DNA of 64,000 nt, from assembly GCF_000349325.1 (NCBI RefSeq), contig NC_020504.1, positions 5,862,053 through 5,926,052 of the forward strand. The letters run 5' to 3'. This document shows positions 44,801 through 53,216 of the stretch, one piece after another. Source of the stretch: Streptomyces davaonensis JCM 4913. Lineage in GTDB: Bacteria > Actinomycetota > Actinomycetes > Streptomycetales > Streptomycetaceae. Within the stretch, counting starts at the first letter, position 1. Every line of letters starts with the position of its first letter. The notes under the pieces are model-generated. The model did not search any database. It was not told the DNA's origin and saw nothing but the letters and a program-made list of their open reading frames with translations. The position numbers and the translations under genes are program-made.

Positions 44801-45640
44801 CTACGCAGGCTCGGTGACCTTGGGCTTCGGCTTCGGCTTGGCCTTGGGCTTCTTGTCGCCGGTGAAGGCCTCGTACTCCTTCAGGACGTCCTCCGTGGGT
44901 CCGTCCATGCGCAGCTCGCCGCGCTCCAGCCACAGGACGCGGTCGCACGTGTCGCGGATCGACTTGTTGTTGTGGCTGACCAGGAACACCGTGCCGGCCT
45001 CCTTGCGCAGCTCGCGGATGCGGGCCTCGGAGCGCTTGCGGAAGTTCGCGTCGCCGGTGGCGAGGGCCTCGTCGATGAGCAGGACGTCGTGGTCCTTGGC
45101 GGCGGCGATGGAGAAGCGGAGCCGGGCGCCCATGCCGGAGGAGTAGGTGCGCATCGGCAGGGTGATGAAGTCGCCCTTGTCGTTGATGCCTGAGAAGTCG
45201 ACGATCTCCTGGTACCGCTCCTTGATCTGCTCGCGGGACATGCCCATGGCGAGGCCGCCGAGGTAGACGTTGCGTTCGCCGGTCAGGTCGCCCATCAGGG
45301 CCGCGTTGACGCCGAGCAGGGAGGGCTGGCCGTCGGTGTAGATGGCGCCGCTCTCCACGGGGAGGAGCCCCGCGACCGCCTTCAGCAGCGTCGACTTGCC
45401 GGAGCCGTTGGTGCCGATCAGGCCGATGGCCTCGCCCTTGTATGCGACGAAGGACACCTTCTTCACGGCGTGCACCGTGCGGACGCCGGACGCCTTCTCG
45501 GTCTGCTTCCGGCGCAGGATGCGGTTGAGGGCGGCGGTGGCGGAGCCGCGGCCGCCGCCGGTGCCGTTGACGCGGTAGACGATGTCGACGCGGTCGGCGA
45601 TGACGGTGGGTACCTGGGTGTCGTCGGTGTTCTCAGCCAC
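44801..45640 (-). CDS. ABC exporter ATPase, polysaccharide/teichoic acid type
   Basis: A 279-residue ATPase of the TagH/Wzt-like group that powers export of cell-surface polymers. Walker A GTNGSGKST (76-84), signature YSSGMGARL, Walker B VLLIDEALATGD, and the GDLTGERNVYLGGLAMGMS segment typical of the group. There is no extra C-terminal substrate-recognition domain; instead a Lys/Pro repeat tail (DKKPKAKPKPKPK). Its start overlaps the upstream permease by 8 bp, so the two are translated together. Exported polymer unknown; nearby glycosyltransferase and CDP-glycerol transferase genes suggest a wall glycopolymer. Confidence 0.9.
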   Translation of the reverse strand: MAENTDDTQVPTVIADRVDIVYRVNGTGGGRGSATAALNRILRRKQTEKASGVRTVHAVKKVSFVAYKGEAIGLIGTNGSGKSTLLKAVAGLLPVESGAIYTDGQPSLLGVNAALMGDLTGERNVYLGGLAMGMSREQIKERYQEIVDFSGINDKGDFITLPMRTYSSGMGARLRFSIAAAKDHDVLLIDEALATGDANFRKRSEARIRELRKEAGTVFLVSHNNKSIRDTCDRVLWLERGELRMDGPTEDVLKEYEAFTGDKKPKAKPKPKPKVTEPA

Positions 45641-46556
45641 GGCCGTACGTCTCCTCAGCCTTCCAGAAGTAGATGAATCCGCCGATGCCGGCGAGCAGGG
45701 CCCAGCCGGTGGCGAGCGCCCACACGTGCGGCGGGAGCTGGCTTCCGTGGAAGCTGTCGATCAGCGCGAAGCGCATGAGGTCGATGTAGACGGCGGGCGG
45801 GTTGGCCTGGAGCACGGGGCCCACCCAGGACGGCCAGTCCTGGTGCTTGGCCAGCAGGTGCTCGATGCTCCACATCACGCCGGAGGTGTACATCCAGGTG
45901 CGCAGCACGAACGGCATCAGCTGGGCGATGTCGGGGGTCTTGGCGCCGATCCGGGCCATGATCAGCGAGACGCCCGCGTTGAAGGTGAACTGGAGCACCA
46001 GGGCCGGGACGGCGAGCAGCCAGGAGGCGGCGACCGGGACACCGAAGGCCAGCAGGATGACGACCAGGGCGCCCATGGAGAACAGCAGTTGCTGGAGCTG
46101 CTGGAGGCAGAAGGAGATCGGCAGCGCGGCGCGCGGGAAGTGCAGGGCGCGGACGAGGCCGAGGTTGCCGGAGATCGCGCGGGTGCCCGCGAGGATCGAG
46201 CTCTGCGTGAAGGTCCAGATGAACACGCCCGTGACCAGGAACGGGACGTAGTCCGGCACGCCGTCCTTGGTGCCCAGCAGCACGCCGAAGATCAGGAAGT
46301 AGACGGCCGCGTTCAGCAGCGGGTTCATGATCTGCCAGAGCTGGCCGAGCTTGGCCTGGCTGTACTGGGCGGTGAGCTTGGCGGTGGAGAACGCGGCGAT
46401 GAAGTGGCGCCGGGCCCACAGCTGGCGGACGTACTCGGGCAGGGTCGGGCGGGCACCGCTGACCGCGAGGCCGTGGCGGGCGGCGAGGGCCGCGAGGTCG
46501 ACGTCGGCGGGTGGGGCCGTTGTCGTCGGGGGCGGTGTGTCGAGGACCTGGCTCAC
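45633..46556 (-). CDS. ABC-2 type polysaccharide/teichoic acid export permease
   Basis: A 307-residue ABC-2 membrane protein with about six spans. RHFIAAFSTAKLTAQYSQAKLG precedes the first span (IMNPLLNAAVYFLIFGVLLG), and later QLMPFVLRTWMYTSGVMW fits the family. It forms the channel for the ATPase encoded next. GTG 46556 is chosen as it leaves a 184-bp divergent promoter gap to the tetR gene; the ribosome site is weak. That gap holds two 32-bp direct repeats, so TetR probably controls this exporter. Confidence 0.88.
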   Translation of the reverse strand: MSQVLDTPPPTTTAPPADVDLAALAARHGLAVSGARPTLPEYVRQLWARRHFIAAFSTAKLTAQYSQAKLGQLWQIMNPLLNAAVYFLIFGVLLGTKDGVPDYVPFLVTGVFIWTFTQSSILAGTRAISGNLGLVRALHFPRAALPISFCLQQLQQLLFSMGALVVILLAFGVPVAASWLLAVPALVLQFTFNAGVSLIMARIGAKTPDIAQLMPFVLRTWMYTSGVMWSIEHLLAKHQDWPSWVGPVLQANPPAVYIDLMRFALIDSFHGSQLPPHVWALATGWALLAGIGGFIYFWKAEETYGRG

Positions 46557-46645
46557 ATCCGCTGCTTTCGCTCGTGGGGTGGGGGTGCGCTGCGGCCGAC
46601 CGGTCCGTCGCCATCCGTTTCCCTGGAGGACTCCTGGCGTTCTCT

Positions 46646-46725
46646 TACGTCGGGACGGGACCGTATCGTCGCAACGCGAGCGTAGGCCGATGGGACGTCG
46701 GAACGCAACCGTTTCGTCGTAACGC
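46646..46725. promoter_or_regulatory. Two long direct repeats between exporter and tetR, probable operators
   Basis: Blocks 46646-46677 and 46694-46725 match at 26 of 32 positions and lie 48 bp apart. Each has a core ACCGTNTCGTCGNAACGC, with CGT(A/T) and AACG as an inverted half-site pair. The placement between divergent genes is classic for a TetR regulator. Confidence 0.6.
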
Positions 46726-46740
46726 CCTATGCTGGTCCGC

Positions 46741-47367
46741 ATGACGACGAACGCCGACGGACCCCAGCCGCGTCCGCGCCGCCGGGCCCCCGCGGGGGCG
46801 GCCGTGCTGCGGGCGGACGTGACGGAAGCGATCCGGGCTGCCGTGTTCGAGGAGTTGGCGGCCGTCGGCTATGCGCGCATGTCCATCGAGGGCATCGCCC
46901 GGCGCGCGGGCGTGGGCAAGACGGCGGTCTACCGGCGCTGGCGCTCAAAACTGCACCTGGTCCTGGACGTCGTCTCGGCCCTGGCGGTACAGGGCCTGCC
47001 CGCCCCGGACACCGGCTCCCTGGAAGGCGACCTGCGCCTCCTCTACGAGGTGACCTCCCGCGCCCTGCGCCACCCCGTCGCCTCCCAGATCATCCCCGAC
47101 CTCCAGGCGGAGGCCGCCCGCAACCCCGAGATCGCCGAGGCCATGCAGAAGGCGCTGCGAGAAGGCCAGGACGGCGTGGCCAGCGGCATCGTGGCAGCGG
47201 CGGAGCGACGGGGCGAGGTCAGCAAGGACCTCGACCACGACCTGGCCCTGGACCTGATCTCGGGCCCGCTGTACTGGCGCTCGGTGGTCATCCGCAGCCC
47301 CAAACTCCCGAAGGGCTACCTGGCGTCCCTGGCCAGGGCTACGGCGGGGGCGCTCAAGGCGCTGTGA
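46741..47367 (+). CDS. TetR family transcriptional regulator
   Basis: A 208-residue repressor. The helix-turn-helix lies at about 35-60 (MSIEGIARRAGVGKTAVYRRW), followed by a helical ligand domain. The N-terminus is Pro/Arg-rich. ATG 46741 or 46729 could start it. It is divergent from the export permease with two repeats between, so likely regulates the exporter and itself. Ligand unknown. It overlaps the convergent broken ADP-ribosylglycohydrolase by 14 bp. Confidence 0.88.
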   Translation: MTTNADGPQPRPRRRAPAGAAVLRADVTEAIRAAVFEELAAVGYARMSIEGIARRAGVGKTAVYRRWRSKLHLVLDVVSALAVQGLPAPDTGSLEGDLRLLYEVTSRALRHPVASQIIPDLQAEAARNPEIAEAMQKALREGQDGVASGIVAAAERRGEVSKDLDHDLALDLISGPLYWRSVVIRSPKLPKGYLASLARATAGALKAL

Positions 47368-48295
47368 CCAGGCCGCGCGCCAGCGCCGCCAACTCCCCGG
47401 CGTCCAGCACCCGTTCGCCGAACCCCGGCAAGGGGACGTGCAACAGCTCCGTCCAGCGCTTCGGTACGGCGCCGATGCCGTACACCGCTCCCGCCAGGGA
47501 GCCGGTCACCGCCGCGACCGTGTCCGTGTCGCCGCCCAGGTCGATGGCGGCGCGTACCGCCTCCTCGTAGGAGGTCGTGGTGCGCAGGGCCCAGACCGCC
47601 GAGCCCAGGCAGGGCCAGACGGCGCCGTTGAATTCGGTGGCCCGGTCGGGGTGCCAGTCGGGGGAGAGGACCGTCGCGTAGCGGGCGACGTGGTCCGGGT
47701 GGACCTCCTCGAGGGTCTCCCGCACGGCCGCCAGGGGGTCGTCGCCGGCCAGTGTCACTCGTATCAGCTCGTGGAGGATCGCCGTTCCCTCCCAGGCCGC
47801 CGCGTCTCCGTGCGTCAGCGCGGACAGTGTGCGGGCCGCGTCCATCGTTGCCGCGCGGCCCTGTGCGGCGAAGTGCACGGCTGACGGTGCGGCCCTCATC
47901 AACGCGCCGTTCCCCGCCGCCCGCTGGCTCACCTGGAAATGCAGGGCGGCCGCCATGTCTCAGGGGTCGCCACTGCTCAGGACCGCTTCCGTCTGGAGCC
48001 CGATGTCCTTCGGATCGGCCGCGGCCCAGCGCTGGAACCGCCGGAACACGTCCGGGAGTTCGAGCCCTTCGCACTCCAGCAGAGACTCCGCGATCAGTAC
48101 CGCCATCTGGGTGTCGTCCGTGGCTTCGCCCGGGTCCCAGCCACCGCCCCCGCACATCTCGCCGCCCTCTCCGGGGGAGGGGAAGCGAGCGGAGAAGGCG
48201 CCCTCGGGGCCGAACTCGAAGGGGGCGCCCAGCGCGTCGCCGACGGCCGAGCCGATGACCGCGCCGACTGCTCGATCAAGGTGAGATGCAGGCAT
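47354..48295 (-). pseudogene. ADP-ribosylglycohydrolase family gene split by an in-frame stop
   Basis: The two halves read in the same frame but are separated by TGA at 47960-47962. The N-terminal part (from ATG 48295: MPASHLDRAVGAVIGSAVGDALGA) carries the metal site ATDDTQM; it ends VLSSGDP-stop. The C-terminal part begins D-MAAALHFQVSQRAAGNGALM and carries the other metal site DLGGDTDTVAAVTGSLAG. Relatives usually have a Trp there (GDPWD), so one G-to-A change of TGG fits. Both halves hold ligands of the same active site, so neither should work alone. Restart at ATG 47956 is possible but a functional split enzyme is less likely. A sequencing error cannot be excluded. Confidence 0.8.
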
Positions 48296-48306
48296 TCCGA
48301 CAGGCC

Positions 48307-49287
48307 CTAGCCGCGGGCGGCCGACGGGTGCTGGCGTACCCACCCGTCCCAGGCCGACGTGATCATGTCCTGGACGTCGTGTTTGGCCTTCCAGGTGAGT
48401 TCGGTGGCGGCTCGGGTGGCGGAGGCCACTACTCGGGCGGGGTCGCCGGGGCGGCGGGGGGTGGTGGTCGGGGGGCGGTCGTAGCCGGTGATGGCGTTGA
48501 TCCGGTCGATCATTTCGCGGACCGAGACGCCCTCGCCGCGGCCGATGTTCAGGGTGAGGTCACGGCCGGGGGAGGCGCTGAGCGTGCGGGCCGCTGCCAC
48601 GTGGGCCTCGGCCAGGTCCGCGACGTGGATGTAGTCGCGGATGCAGGTGCCGTCGGGCGTGGGGTAGTCGTCGCCGAAGATGCGGGGCGGGGCGTCGGCG
48701 GTGAGGCGTTCGAAGACCATCGGGATCAGGTTGTAGACGCCTACGTCCGCCAGTTCCGGGGTCGCCGCGCCCGCCACGTTGAAGTAGCGCAGGGATGCTG
48801 TGGACAGGCCCGTCGCGCGCGCTGTCGCGCGTACCAGCCATTCGCCCGCCAGCTTCGTCTCGCCGTACGGCGAGATCGGGGCGCACGGGGTCTCCTCGGT
48901 CACCAACTCCACGTCCGGCATGCCGTAGACCGCCGCCGAGGAGGAGAAGACGAAGGACGGGACGCCGATCCTGGTCACCGACTCCAGCAGGGTGCGCAGG
49001 CCTTCGACGTTCTCGCGGTAGTAGAGCAGGGGGCGCTCCATCGACTCGCCCACCTGTTTCTTCGCCGCCAGGTGGACGACCCCGGTGATCTCGTGGTCCA
49101 CGAGTGCTCGGGTCACATGCTCCGCGTCCAGAGTCGAGCCCACGACCAGCGGGACGCCGTCGGGTACGCGTTCGGAGATGCCGGTGGACAGGTCGTCGTA
49201 GACCACCGTCCGCTCGCCCGCCTCGGTCATCGCCCGTACGACATGCGCCCCGATGTATCCGGCACCGCCGGTGATCAGCCAGGTCAT
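48307..49287 (-). CDS. galE: UDP-glucose 4-epimerase
   Basis: Interconverts UDP-glucose and UDP-galactose using bound NAD. The 326-residue short-chain dehydrogenase has GGAGYIGAH (7-15), the Ser-rich strand VFSSSAAVYG (catalytic Ser near 118) and Tyr141-xxx-Lys145 in PYGETKLAGE. DGTCIRDYIHVADLA is the GalE substrate block. It supplies galactose units for polymers or Leloir metabolism; neighbours are envelope genes rather than galK/galT, favouring a biosynthetic role. It ends 12 bp from the broken gene's start on the same strand. Confidence 0.93.
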   Translation of the reverse strand: MTWLITGGAGYIGAHVVRAMTEAGERTVVYDDLSTGISERVPDGVPLVVGSTLDAEHVTRALVDHEITGVVHLAAKKQVGESMERPLLYYRENVEGLRTLLESVTRIGVPSFVFSSSAAVYGMPDVELVTEETPCAPISPYGETKLAGEWLVRATARATGLSTASLRYFNVAGAATPELADVGVYNLIPMVFERLTADAPPRIFGDDYPTPDGTCIRDYIHVADLAEAHVAAARTLSASPGRDLTLNIGRGEGVSVREMIDRINAITGYDRPPTTTPRRPGDPARVVASATRAATELTWKAKHDVQDMITSAWDGWVRQHPSAARG

Positions 49288-49381
49288 GTGTGGCCGTCCC
49301 CTCGTCAGTAAGCCCGTGTGTGGAGCATAGCCACTTCGATTTGCCGTAGATGGGCGGTAAGTGGTGGGGGCGTCGGCAGTC

Positions 49382-49864
49382 CTACTGCGCCGCCGCTGAC
49401 AGCGCCGCCGAGTCCAGGGCCACCGTCAGCTCGTCCAGGCGGGTTCGCAGCGCGTTGATCTCCGCCACGTCGAAGCCCGTCGCCGCCGCGATCCTGCGCG
49501 GCACCTGAAGCGCCTGCTCCCGCAGCGCCACGCCCTCCGCGGTCAGCCGTACCTCCACCGACCGCTCGTCCCGCGCGCTGCGCTCCCGCCGGACCAGGCC
49601 GGCCCCCTCCAGCCGCTTCAGCAGCGGCGACAGCGTGCCGGAGTCCAGCCGCAGATGCTCGCCCAGCTTCTTGACGGGCAGGTCGCCCCGCTCCCACAGC
49701 ACCAGCATCACCAGGTACTGCGGATAGGTGAGGCCGAGGTCCTTGAGGATCACGCGGTACACGCCGTTGAAGGCGCGCGATGCCGCGTGCAGGGAGAAGC
49801 AGATCTGGCTGTCCAGGCGGAGCCAGTCCTCCTGGGGCGCGTCGGGTGTCTCGGGGCGGTTCAT
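49382..49864 (-). CDS. ohrR: MarR family organic peroxide sensor OhrR
   Basis: A 160-residue winged-helix repressor. Its redox Cys22 lies in DSQICFSLHAASRAF, as in OhrR, and YPQYLVMLVLWE and the wing LVRRERSARDERSVEVRLT follow. Oxidation of this Cys by organic peroxides releases DNA. ATG 49864 is chosen (GGAG upstream, though close); ATG 49891 is an alternative and would overlap the operator. Divergent from ohr, with palindromes between. Confidence 0.9.
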   Translation of the reverse strand: MNRPETPDAPQEDWLRLDSQICFSLHAASRAFNGVYRVILKDLGLTYPQYLVMLVLWERGDLPVKKLGEHLRLDSGTLSPLLKRLEGAGLVRRERSARDERSVEVRLTAEGVALREQALQVPRRIAAATGFDVAEINALRTRLDELTVALDSAALSAAAQ

Positions 49865-49893
49865 GTCTCCAGGGTAGCGCTTGCTCGCCATTT

Positions 49894-49914
49894 AGTTGTG
49901 CACAACTGAATTGT
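49894..49914. promoter_or_regulatory. OhrR operator with overlapping palindromes
   Basis: A perfect 14-bp palindrome AGTTGTGCACAACT (49894-49907) overlaps a second, imperfect one, ACAACTGAATTGT (49902-49914), close to the ACAATT-AATTGT type OhrR box. TACTTAT (49921-49927) just downstream could be the ohr -10. Confidence 0.7.
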
Positions 49915-49971
49915 GTGCTCTACTTATGTCCGTCAACGAGCCCCGACTTCTCGAACAGGGACGGATCCTTC

Positions 49972-50385
<414 letters not shown>

Positions 50386-51774
50386 TCAGCCCCCGACCCG
50401 CGCCAGCACTTCCCCGGTCCGCCGGCTCCACGTCACCACCACGGCCTCCTCGGGCACGGTGTGCTGCGGCGTCAGCAGCAGCCAACGGACGTGGTAGCGG
50501 CGGACTACGGCGATGCGCTCGGCGCGGGTCGACTCGGGGGAGAGGTACCGGCGGACGTCTGCCGTTCGCCTTCGCCGCTCTCGTTCGTCCAGCGATGCGT
50601 CTGGGCTTGCGGGGGCGGCGAGGTTTTGGCCGTGGCCCGCGAGGGTGTGTGTGGCGTGATGGCTGTCGGTGATCACCACCTCGCCCGGGGGGATGTGCTG
50701 AGCCGCCCAGGCGTACGTCGGCCAGCGTGGTGGTCGGGGGAAGCCGACGGGGTCCAGGGAGCGGGGGATCACTGCTCCTGCGTGGAGTGTGAGGAAGCTG
50801 GTGCAGGCTGCCGCGGCGGTGAGTGCGGCCAGGGTGCGGCGCCAGGGGTGGGGGGCCGACAGTGCTACTGCCAGGGCGAGCTGTAGGGGGATGAGGGCGA
50901 GGGTGAGGGGCGGGCCGTCGAGGGTGAGGGCGTTGAAGTAGGGCCAGGCTGCTGTCAGTAGTAGGGCTGTTGTCGTCATTGTGATCAAAGTGCCGGCCGG
51001 TGGGGGCTTGTCGCGCCCACGCGGCGGTAGCCGCAAATTCAGCACAGCCCCGCGCCCCTTACCGAGCCTTCCTTGCCCTGCGATGAGAGCCGCTGCTCCT
51101 AGCGCCGCCCCTACCCCTGTGCTCCTGTCGATCAGGAAGATCCCCGCGTACAGGGCGCCCAGCGCCGCGTACCCGCTCAAGCCCGGGCCGCCCTTCGGGC
51201 CCACATAACGGACCAGGCCCCTCCCCATCGAACCCGTCAGCGCCCACGCCCAGAACGTCAGGCCGATCGCGAACGTCGACGGGTAGCCGGGGTTCACCGT
51301 CAGGGACATCAGGCCGAGGCCGTTGCCCGCCGTACCCGACAGCAGTGTCACCGTCGCCAGAGCCAGCACCGGGGCCCACGGTCGAGGGGTCAGTACGCGT
51401 ACCAGGCGGCCGAGACCCGTCAGCAGGACCAGGAGGTTCAGGGGGCCCGCCAGCCTTACCACCTCCCAGCCGCCCAGGTCCGTCAGGCGGGCGAACAGGG
51501 CCTGGGCCAAGGTGTACGGCGTGTAATAGGCGCTGCCATCGCCCGGCAGGGCCGCCGTCGGGTGGCTCGGGTGGAGGAGGTCTGCCTTGAGGCGTTCCAC
51601 CACCGCCGCGTACTGGCCCGCGTCGCAGCACAGGGGCAGACGCCAGTGGGCCAGGGACATCAGCAGCCAGAAGAGGAAGCCGAAGAGCTGGTACGGGGTG
51701 GGGCGCCAGGCGCCGCCGCCGCGCAGCGCCGTCGCGCCGTGCGTGGCGCGGCCGGCCAGTAGCGATTCGGGCAT
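50386..51774 (-). CDS. Multi-span membrane protein, possible glycosyltransferase (GT-C-like)
   Basis: A 462-residue membrane protein with about 8-10 spans and a soluble C-terminus. CCDAGQYAAVVERL after the first span resembles the acidic first-loop motif of GT-C glycosyltransferases. I cannot name the family. Residues about 235-262 (LGKGRGAVLNLRLPPRGRD ...) are encoded by a dispersed repeat that has no counterpart in normal membrane proteins. ATG 51774. It lies downstream of another multi-span gene and the CDP-glycerol transferase fusion on the same strand, suggesting a role in wall polymer synthesis. Confidence 0.6.
   Translation of the reverse strand: MPESLLAGRATHGATALRGGGAWRPTPYQLFGFLFWLLMSLAHWRLPLCCDAGQYAAVVERLKADLLHPSHPTAALPGDGSAYYTPYTLAQALFARLTDLGGWEVVRLAGPLNLLVLLTGLGRLVRVLTPRPWAPVLALATVTLLSGTAGNGLGLMSLTVNPGYPSTFAIGLTFWAWALTGSMGRGLVRYVGPKGGPGLSGYAALGALYAGIFLIDRSTGVGAALGAAALIAGQGRLGKGRGAVLNLRLPPRGRDKPPPAGTLITMTTTALLLTAAWPYFNALTLDGPPLTLALIPLQLALAVALSAPHPWRRTLAALTAAAACTSFLTLHAGAVIPRSLDPVGFPRPPRWPTYAWAAQHIPPGEVVITDSHHATHTLAGHGQNLAAPASPDASLDERERRRRTADVRRYLSPESTRAERIAVVRRYHVRWLLLTPQHTVPEEAVVVTWSRRTGEVLARVGG
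50990..51063. repeat. Dispersed repeat-like segment inside a coding region
   Basis: The block with GGGGGCTTGTCGCGCCCACG, CGGCGGTAGCCGCAAATT and CAGCCCCGCGCCCCTT resembles a small dispersed repeat common between genes in Streptomyces, as I recall. Here it sits in frame inside the membrane protein gene and adds about 25 residues. No second copy in this window. Confidence 0.5.
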
Positions 51775-51815
51775 TTGACGTATGTTCCCGGCCGGGGCGG
51801 CTGCTTGACCTCACG

Positions 51816-53084
51816 TCACCTCATGGAGTGAGCCCGATCGGAGTGGCCCTGTGCGGGCAGCGACACCCGGTCGCGCAGCAGTTGCTCCAGCAGCAGCGGG
51901 ATGCCCACCACCGGGAGCAGCCAGGCCAGGGCGATCAGCCGGCCGCCCCAGATGTTGATGTCGGGGTGCCCGGCCTGGGTGAGGATCCCCGTGCCAGCGG
52001 CCGCGATCAGGAAGGCGCCGAACGCCGGTCTGCGCAGCGCGCCCCACAGCCCCGCGCCCAGCGCCGCCAGGAACAGGGGTTCCCAGAACTGGCGGCGCAG
52101 CCACTCCGTCCAGAAGTTCAGCGACAGTTGGAGGAACTCCGGCCAGGGGTGGGCCCGGTCGGGGCGGGTGAAGTGGTCGGCGAGGAGGTCCTGGAGGCTC
52201 TCGGCGGAGGAGGGGTGGCCGAGCAGCTTCGCCAGCGCGGTGGTGCCCAGGGCCGCGCATACACCGATGGCCGTGATTGCGGTGAGGTCCCGGCCCGGTG
52301 CCCGACCCTTCCGCCACCTCGTCAAGGCCAGGACGCCGCCCGCGCCCGCCAGGCACAGCCCGAGGAACAGCGCCTGCGAGTGCTTCACCGTGAACAGGGC
52401 CGCCAGCGCGCCCGCGATCAGTGCCAGGCCAGCCCTCCGCCCCCGCAGCACCAGCGCGCAGCCCCACACCGCCGCCAGCGTCAGCGCCATCAGCAGGCCC
52501 TCCGTCATGGGCCGCATCGCGATCGCGCCGGTCGGCAGGACGAAGTACAGCGCCTGGCCGGTGAGCGCGAGCGGCACCGGTACTGAGAGAGTGCGCAGGA
52601 TCAGGAAGACCAGCACCCCGCCCGCCACCGCCACCGTGACTCCGGCCGCCCACAGGCCCCAGGTCACCCCGAGCAGCGTCACGAAGGGCACCAGGAAGAC
52701 CGGGTAGCCGGGCCGGACCTCGAAGATCCGCATGAAGCGTTCGGAGGCGAAGGGGGCCGTGTGCCCGGCTGTGTGGCCCGCCCGGAGCCGCCGCTCGACC
52801 TCGGACCACTGCTTCGCCCGGCACTCGGCCTCGACCCGTGCGGTGGGGTCGGGGCGGTGGAAGCGGACCACGTCGACGTCCTGACGGCGGTGCGCCGTCG
52901 ACGCCCGCCCCGCGCAGTAGTACGCGAGTGTCGCCTCGGCCGCCTCCCGCTTGTCGTCGCCGCGCAGGCCGAGGGCGTAGGAGAGGTAGTTCCGGGTGTC
53001 GGGGGACTCCCGGCCGGTGACGTTGGCCAGCTGTAGTACGGCGAAGAGGGCGGCCAGCAGCAGCACCCAGGTGCGCGGCCTCAC
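51816..53084 (-). CDS. Multi-span membrane protein, possible GT-C glycosyltransferase
   Basis: A 422-residue membrane protein with about nine spans. The first span is followed by GRESPDTRNYLSYALGLRG, which has the Asp/Glu-rich first loop and SPDTRNYLSYA pattern of membrane glycosyltransferases. A long extracytoplasmic loop follows (about 40-125), with two Cys (57 and 88) that might form a disulphide. GTG 53084. Forty-one bp upstream of the previous membrane gene; probably co-transcribed with it and with the CDP-glycerol transferase fusion. Substrate unknown. Confidence 0.6.
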   Translation of the reverse strand: MRPRTWVLLLAALFAVLQLANVTGRESPDTRNYLSYALGLRGDDKREAAEATLAYYCAGRASTAHRRQDVDVVRFHRPDPTARVEAECRAKQWSEVERRLRAGHTAGHTAPFASERFMRIFEVRPGYPVFLVPFVTLLGVTWGLWAAGVTVAVAGGVLVFLILRTLSVPVPLALTGQALYFVLPTGAIAMRPMTEGLLMALTLAAVWGCALVLRGRRAGLALIAGALAALFTVKHSQALFLGLCLAGAGGVLALTRWRKGRAPGRDLTAITAIGVCAALGTTALAKLLGHPSSAESLQDLLADHFTRPDRAHPWPEFLQLSLNFWTEWLRRQFWEPLFLAALGAGLWGALRRPAFGAFLIAAAGTGILTQAGHPDINIWGGRLIALAWLLPVVGIPLLLEQLLRDRVSLPAQGHSDRAHSMR

Positions 53085-53216
53085 TGCCGGCCGCCGGGCC
53101 GCCCGGCCGGACGCCAGGTGTGGGGACGGCTGGGGGTGGGCCGCGAGGGGCTGGAGGGCATGGGAACTCCCCTGGGTCGGAACGGCGTTCAGAGGCTGTT
53201 GTTCAAAGACCGTCGG

